The notes under the pieces: model-generated
What the model saw: the letters and a program-made list of their open reading frames with translations, nothing else
Databases searched by the model: none
Told to the model about the DNA's origin: nothing
Made by a program: the position numbers and the translations under genes
Shown: positions 23,042 to 27,114 of the stretch, piece by piece
How the letters are laid out: each line of letters opens with the position of its first letter
Numbering within the stretch: position 1 is the first letter of the stretch
DNA from: CBIFVZ01 sp966185765
GTDB taxonomy: Bacteria > Pseudomonadota > Gammaproteobacteria > Enterobacterales > Enterobacteriaceae
DNA: 27,114 nt
Reading direction: 5' to 3'
Assembly: GCA_966185765.1 (NCBI GenBank)
Contig: CBIFVZ010000053.1
Coordinates: forward strand, 1 to 27,114

Positions 23042-24093
23042 TTACTCTCCTGGGCGCTGTCGGCCATTGCGTCGCGCTTGCGTTCAGCGGCTGCTTCAGC
23101 CCTGCGTTTCTGGTCAGCCTCTTCCCATGCTTCATAGGCGTTAACGATACGGGCAACCACCGGATGGCGTACCACGTCTTCGCTATGGAAGAAGTTGAAG
23201 CTGATTTCCTCGACGTTTGCCAGTACCTCAATAGCATGGCGCAGGCCGGATTTGGTGTTGCGCGGCAGGTCAATCTGGGTAATGTCGCCGGTAATCACCG
23301 CTTTGGAGTTAAAGCCAATGCGGGTCAGGAACATTTTCATCTGCTCGATGGTGGTATTCTGACTTTCATCGAGAATGATAAACGCATCATTAAGCGTGCG
23401 CCCGCGCATATATGCAAGCGGTGCGACTTCAATGACGTTGCGCTCAATGAGCTTTTCTACGCGCTCAAAGCCCAGCATTTCAAACAGGGCATCATAGAGC
23501 GGGCGCAGATACGGGTCCACCTTCTGGCTCAGGTCGCCTGGCAGAAAGCCAAGCTTTTCACCGGCTTCAACCGCCGGGCGAGTCAGCAGAATACGGCGAA
23601 TTTCCTGGCGCTCCAGCGCATCTACCGCCGCTGCGACCGCAAGATAGGTTTTACCTGTCCCCGCCGGGCCAACCCCAAAGGTGATGTCGTGGTCGAGAAT
23701 ATGGGCGATGTACTGCGCCTGGTTTGGCGTGCGCGGTTTGATCACACCACGTTTGGTCTTGATGTTGACCGCTTTGCCGTAATCCGGAATGCTATCCGCC
23801 GCTTGTTCCAGCACGCGAAACTCTTTAATGGCGAGGTGGATTTGTTCAGGGGCAATATCCTGAGTCTGCCCACGCATTGGTGCGGTATCAACGTACAGGT
23901 GGCGCAAAATATCCGTGGCGGCACTGACGCTTAGCTGCCGTCCGGTGAGTTTAAATTGGTTATCACGGCGGCTGATTTCGATGCCCAGTCGACGCTCCAG
24001 CTGTTTGATGTTGTCATCAAACGGTCCGCACAGGCTCAACAGACGGGCGTTGTCTGCTGGCTCCAGGGTGATTTCACGGGTTTCGATATTCAA
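23038..24093 (-). CDS. ybeZ: PhoH-family ATPase YbeZ
   Basis: A 351-residue P-loop protein (346 in E. coli). An N-terminal KH-like region (about residues 10-75) precedes the PhoH domain with Walker A GPAGTGKT (142-149) and Walker B IILDE (239-243). The C-terminal 30 residues are charged and Ala/Arg/Lys-rich. PhoH proteins are thought to be RNA helicase-like NTPases; YbeZ associates with YbeY and ribosomes. The start is TTG 24093, four bases after GAGGA, giving the family N-terminus NIETREITLEPADNARLL. It is the first gene of ybeZ-ybeY-corC-lnt. A TATTAT hexamer (24132-24137) is a likely -10 element, with the word GTCGTAAGAC at the -35 position. Confidence 0.95.
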   Translation of the reverse strand: MNIETREITLEPADNARLLSLCGPFDDNIKQLERRLGIEISRRDNQFKLTGRQLSVSAATDILRHLYVDTAPMRGQTQDIAPEQIHLAIKEFRVLEQAADSIPDYGKAVNIKTKRGVIKPRTPNQAQYIAHILDHDITFGVGPAGTGKTYLAVAAAVDALERQEIRRILLTRPAVEAGEKLGFLPGDLSQKVDPYLRPLYDALFEMLGFERVEKLIERNVIEVAPLAYMRGRTLNDAFIILDESQNTTIEQMKMFLTRIGFNSKAVITGDITQIDLPRNTKSGLRHAIEVLANVEEISFNFFHSEDVVRHPVVARIVNAYEAWEEADQKRRAEAAAERKRDAMADSAQESK

Positions 24094-24227
24094 ACGGGTC
24101 CTCTTTACCTCATGCAGGGGCGTTCAGATGAATAATAGCGCCTGACGCTCAGGTCTTACGACGAATTTGACGGTAGAAGATCAATATCTGGGCGGTGGTC
24201 CAGGAATGCAAGTCTTACGACTGCAAA

Positions 24228-24262
24228 CGCCAGCGGCGCGTGTGAGGCGCGTTCCGCTGGCG
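24228..24262 (-). terminator. Long GC-rich hairpin after miaB
   Basis: CGCCAGCGG (24228-24236) pairs with CCGCTGGCG (24254-24262), extended inside by CGCG/CGCG with a two-base bulge. On the minus strand GTTTGC follows, only three T, so this is a probable but not classical terminator of miaB lying 11 bases after its stop. Confidence 0.55.
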
Positions 24263-24272
24263 GGAGAGGGCA

Positions 24273-25697
24273 TCAGGGCTGATAGATTCCAACGCCGATA
24301 TCATTTTCTTTACGGGTGCGAGCAATAACGGACTGCGGAGACTCGGTGACACGCAGGCCCATTTCGTCTTCGGTACGTACCACTTTACCGCGCAGGGAAT
24401 TCGGGAACACATCGACAATCTCGACATCCACAAATTTACCAATCATATCCGGCGTACCTTCAAAGTTAACCACGCGGTTATTTTCGGTGCGCCCGGACAA
24501 CTCCATAATGCTCTTGCGTGACGTACCTTCCACCAGAATGCGCTGAGTGGTGCCAAGCATGCGGCGACTCCAGGCCATCGCCTGCTGGTTAATACGCTCC
24601 TGCAAAATGTACAGGCGCTGCTTTTTCTCGTCTTCTGCAACGTCATCGACCATATCGGCGGCCGGTGTGCCAGGGCGTGCCGAGAAGATAAAGCTAAAAC
24701 TCATGTCGAAGTTCACATCGGCAATAAGCTTCATGGTTTGCTCGAAGTCCTGGGTGGTTTCACCGGGGAAGCCGACGATAAAGTCAGAGCTAATTTGCAG
24801 ATCCGGGCGAGCGGCCAGCAGCTTGCGAATAATGGCTTTGTATTCCAGCGCGGTGTGGGTGCGCCCCATCATGTTCAACACGCGGTCAGAACCGCTTTGT
24901 ACCGGCAGATGCAGGAAGCTCACCAGCTCCGGCGTATCGCGGTAGACCTCGATGATATCGTCCGTAAACTCAATCGGGTGGCTGGTGGTAAAGCGGATGC
25001 GGTCAATGCCGTCAATGGCCGCGACCAGGCGCAGGAGTTCGGCAAAGGTGCAGATACCGTCATCAAAGGTTGCACCACGATATGCGTTAACGTTCTGGCC
25101 GAGCAGGTTGACTTCACGTACGCCCTGAGCGGCCAATTGGGCGATTTCCAGCAAGATATCGTCGCATGGACGGCTCACTTCCTCACCGCGGGTGTAGGGC
25201 ACCACGCAGTACGTGCAATATTTGTTACAGCCTTCCATGATAGACACGAACGCGGTTGGCCCTTCGGCACGTGGCTCCGGCAGGCGATCGAATTTCTCGA
25301 TTTCCGGGAAGCTCACATCAATGACCGGGCTGCGCTCGCCGCTCACGCGGTTTATCATTTCCGGCAGACGGTGCAGCGTTTGTGGCCCAAAAATGATATC
25401 CACATAGCGGGCGCGCTCGCGAATATGCTCGCCTTCCTGAGAGGCAACGCAGCCGCCAACGCCAATGATCAGCTCCGGATTCTTTTCCTTGAGTAATTTC
25501 CAGCGACCTAACTGGTGGAACACCTTTTCCTGGGCCTTCTCACGGATAGAGCAGGTATTAAGCAGCAGGACATCCGCGTCTTCTGCCACCTCAGTCAGCG
25601 TGAAACCGTGGGTGGTTTCCAGTAGGTCTGCCATCTTTGATGAATCGTATTCGTTCATCTGACAGCCCCAGGTTTTGATGTGTAATTTCTTTGTCAT
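24273..25697 (-). CDS. miaB: tRNA-2-methylthio-N6-isopentenyladenosine synthase MiaB
   Basis: A 474-residue radical SAM methylthiotransferase, the same length as in E. coli. The N-terminal UPF0004 domain carries cluster ligands Cys12, Cys49 and Cys83; the radical SAM cluster uses Cys157, Cys161 and Cys164 (CNKYCTYC). A C-terminal TRAM domain (about residues 380-445) binds RNA. MiaB adds the 2-methylthio group to i6A37 of tRNAs reading UNN codons. ATG 25697 is the family start. The gene is divergent from ubiF, with a likely promoter at 25736-25764, and appears to be a single-gene unit ended by the hairpin at 24228-24262. Confidence 0.98.
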   Translation of the reverse strand: MTKKLHIKTWGCQMNEYDSSKMADLLETTHGFTLTEVAEDADVLLLNTCSIREKAQEKVFHQLGRWKLLKEKNPELIIGVGGCVASQEGEHIRERARYVDIIFGPQTLHRLPEMINRVSGERSPVIDVSFPEIEKFDRLPEPRAEGPTAFVSIMEGCNKYCTYCVVPYTRGEEVSRPCDDILLEIAQLAAQGVREVNLLGQNVNAYRGATFDDGICTFAELLRLVAAIDGIDRIRFTTSHPIEFTDDIIEVYRDTPELVSFLHLPVQSGSDRVLNMMGRTHTALEYKAIIRKLLAARPDLQISSDFIVGFPGETTQDFEQTMKLIADVNFDMSFSFIFSARPGTPAADMVDDVAEDEKKQRLYILQERINQQAMAWSRRMLGTTQRILVEGTSRKSIMELSGRTENNRVVNFEGTPDMIGKFVDVEIVDVFPNSLRGKVVRTEDEMGLRVTESPQSVIARTRKENDIGVGIYQP

Positions 25698-25735
25698 TGG
25701 TCTGGCTTACGTCTTACAAGGAATGCAGGGCGCGT

Positions 25736-25764
25736 ATTGTAATGCTTTGGCGGGTTCGTGACCA
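25736..25764 (-). promoter_or_regulatory. Probable sigma-70 promoter of miaB
   Basis: On the minus strand TGGTCA (25764-25759, four of six), a 17-base spacer and TACAAT (25741-25736, five of six). Transcription would begin near 25729, about 32 bases before the miaB ATG. Motif reading only. Confidence 0.5.
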
Positions 25765-25837
25765 GTAGAGCGCGCCTGCCGCATGGTGCGAAAAAATCCG
25801 GTAAACTGAATATATTGCGGATTAAGGAAAAATGATG

Positions 25838-27013
25838 ATGACAAATCAATCCATTGAGGTGGCCGTAGTTGGCGGTGGGATGGTTGGCGCGGCGGTAGCG
25901 CTGGGACTGGCACAGCGTGGATTTCAGGTAGCGGTGGTGGAACATGATGCGCCGCCGGTGTTTGATGCCAGCGCGCCGCCTGACGTGCGGATTTCTGCTA
26001 TTAGTCGTGCTTCGGTGGATTTACTGAAATCGCTTGGCGTGTGGTCTGCGGTACGTGCCATGCGTTGTCACCCTTATCGCCAGCTGGAAACCTGGGAGTG
26101 GGAACAGGCTCATGTGGTGTTTGATGCTCACGAGCTAAAGCTGCCGGAACTGGGTTTTATGGTCGAGAATGCCGTATTGCAGCGTGCATTGTGGGAGGCG
26201 CTTGAGGCTCACCCGCAGGTGCAGCTGCGCTGCCCGGCAAGATTGGCCGCAATACAGGTCCATGAAGACGGCCATGCGCTGGTATTCGACAAGGGTGACG
26301 TGTTAAACGCAAAACTGGTCATTGGGGCAGATGGCGCCAGCTCACGGGTGCGCGAGTGGGCCGGTATTGGCACCCACGCCTGGCAGTACCGTCAGGCGTG
26401 CATGCTGATAACCGTACAGTGTGAGAATCCCCCTGGCGACAGCACCTGGCAGCACTTTACCCCGAGTGGGCCACATGCCTTTCTTCCTTTATTTGATAAC
26501 TGGGCGTCGCTGGTGTGGTACGACACACCGGCGCGAATTCGTCAGCTCCAGGCAATGTCGATGGCTCAGCTTAAAAGTGCCATTGCCTCAACCTTCCCTG
26601 CGCGTCTGGGTGAGGTCATGCTCGTTGCCAGTGGCGCTTTTGCGCTTACCCGACGCCATGCGCTGCGCTATGTGCAAGCCGGACTGGCGCTGGTGGGCGA
26701 TGCGGCACATACCATCCACCCGCTGGCAGGGCAGGGCGTGAATCTCGGTTATCGTGACGCCGAGGCGCTGCTTGAGATCCTCGGCAACGCTCGCGAACGC
26801 GACGAAGACTGGCATAGTCTGCCCGTGCTAAAGCGTTACCAGAACCGTCGCATGCCGGACAACTACCTGATGCAAAGCGGCATGGATCTGTTTTGTAGCG
26901 GTTTTAGTAACGACCTCGGCCCGGTGAGGGTGCTGCGCAATCTGGGGCTAATGGCCGCCCAGCGGGCCGGAGCGCTTAAGCGCCAGGCGCTGAAGTATGC
27001 TCTGGGGTTGTAA
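25838..27013 (+). CDS. ubiF: 2-octaprenyl-3-methyl-6-methoxy-1,4-benzoquinol hydroxylase UbiF
   Basis: A 391-residue FAD monooxygenase, the same length as in E. coli. It carries out the C-6 ring hydroxylation in aerobic ubiquinone synthesis. The dinucleotide motif GGGMVG (12-17), the DG motif (GADGASSRVR) and the second FAD motif GDAAHTIHPLAGQG (from residue 287) are intact, and QSGMDLF plus the C-terminal LKRQALKYALGL match the family. Three in-frame ATGs (25832, 25835, 25838) follow AAGGA (25824-25828) at 3, 6 and 9 bases. 25838 is chosen because it gives the E. coli start MTNQ, though 25835 has better spacing. TATATT at 25811-25816 may be the -10 element; its -35 is weak. Confidence 0.97.
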   Translation: MTNQSIEVAVVGGGMVGAAVALGLAQRGFQVAVVEHDAPPVFDASAPPDVRISAISRASVDLLKSLGVWSAVRAMRCHPYRQLETWEWEQAHVVFDAHELKLPELGFMVENAVLQRALWEALEAHPQVQLRCPARLAAIQVHEDGHALVFDKGDVLNAKLVIGADGASSRVREWAGIGTHAWQYRQACMLITVQCENPPGDSTWQHFTPSGPHAFLPLFDNWASLVWYDTPARIRQLQAMSMAQLKSAIASTFPARLGEVMLVASGAFALTRRHALRYVQAGLALVGDAAHTIHPLAGQGVNLGYRDAEALLEILGNARERDEDWHSLPVLKRYQNRRMPDNYLMQSGMDLFCSGFSNDLGPVRVLRNLGLMAAQRAGALKRQALKYALGL

Positions 27014-27041
27014 CCGGGCGTGAATGAAGGACAACAGTGAG

Positions 27042-27062
27042 AAAGGGGCATAAGCCCCTTTT
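27042..27062. terminator. Bidirectional intrinsic terminator after ubiF
   Basis: AAAGGGGC (27042-27049), loop ATAA, GCCCCTTTT (27054-27062). It has a T-run after the stem on the plus strand and, less strongly, on the minus strand. It lies 28 bases after the ubiF stop. Confidence 0.75.
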
Positions 27063-27072
27063 CAGATTGCTG

Positions 27073-27108
27073 ACAAAGAAGGAAAAAACGTGGTTTTTCC
27101 TTCTTTGT
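27073..27108. repeat. 15-bp perfect inverted repeat at the window edge
   Basis: ACAAAGAAGGAAAAA (27073-27087) and its exact complement TTTTTCCTTCTTTGT (27094-27108) flank a 6-base loop. The stem is purine on one strand and pyrimidine on the other apart from one base at its foot. It sits 10 bases beyond the ubiF terminator. In E. coli the next unit is a convergent tRNA operon (glnX side), so this may be its terminator on the minus strand, but that unit is outside the window. Confidence 0.7.
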
Positions 27109-27114
27109 GGTTAG

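Noticed and set aside
24094..24140. Heat-shock (sigma-32) promoter upstream of ybeZ
   Set aside because: A CCCC-containing word is present near 24115, but no CTTGAA-like -35 lies 13-15 bases upstream. A sigma-70-like TATTAT fits better.
1..27114. Mobile elements, CRISPR arrays, toxin-antitoxin or phage genes
   Set aside because: Nearly all sequence is accounted for by conserved core genes and short gaps. No transposase, terminal repeat, regularly spaced direct repeat or integrase was seen.

Overview
The window is an ordinary stretch of enterobacterial core chromosome. Gene by gene it resembles the cspE-crcB-ybeM-tatE-lipA-lipB-ybeD-dacA-rlpA-mrdBA-rlmH-rsfS-nadD-holA-lptE-leuS-ybeL-gltLKJI-lnt-corC-ybeY-ybeZ-miaB-ubiF block of Escherichia and Salmonella. 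Proteins such as TatE, YbeD, PBP2, LeuRS, GltI and YbeY match remembered E. coli sequences closely in length and catalytic residues, but variable regions (LptE tail, RlpA linker, signal peptides) differ clearly. The source is therefore a member of Enterobacteriaceae other than E. coli; I cannot name the genus. Three genes that E. coli K-12 carries here, ybeF (lipA-lipB gap), cobC/phpB (rsfS-nadD gap) and rihA (ybeL-gltL gap), are absent.

Layout. 1-1930: the 3' end of cspE and its terminator, a candidate 33-residue membrane peptide not in the usual gene list, the fluoride channel gene crcB, the amidase gene ybeM, and tatE. 1964-4112: lipoate synthesis (lipA, lipB) and ybeD, all on the minus strand. 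4213-9710: cell-wall genes on the minus strand, dacA (PBP5), rlpA, mrdB (RodA) and mrdA (PBP2), preceded in the same transcription unit by the ribosome genes rlmH and rsfS. 10780-15659: leuS-lptE-holA-nadD, tightly packed with 1-8 base overlaps. 15898-16380: ybeL, divergent from leuS. 16413-19706: the glutamate/aspartate ABC importer gltIJKL, with a C/A-rich GcvB-type target in the gltI leader and the gltI-gltJ spacer where SroC RNA is found in relatives. 20054-24093: ybeZ-ybeY-corC-lnt. 24273-27013: miaB divergent from ubiF. The right edge holds two hairpins that probably end ubiF and an incoming convergent unit.

Functional logic. PBP2 and RodA form the elongation peptidoglycan synthase, and RlpA and PBP5 act on the product. 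LptE inserts lipopolysaccharide and Lnt completes lipoproteins (RlpA and LptE both carry lipoboxes). LipB then LipA make lipoyl groups. RsfS, RlmH, YbeY and YbeZ act on ribosomes and rRNA.

I found no mobile element, CRISPR array, phage gene or defence system, and nothing that amounts to a new biological system. The observations most worth checking are the 33-codon ORF, the rewired nadD-rsfS junction with a promoter and an intrinsic terminator in place of cobC, the long inverted repeat next to the dacA promoter region, and the 15-bp perfect hairpin at the right edge. All identifications come from reading the sequence and from memory of the families; no database was searched.
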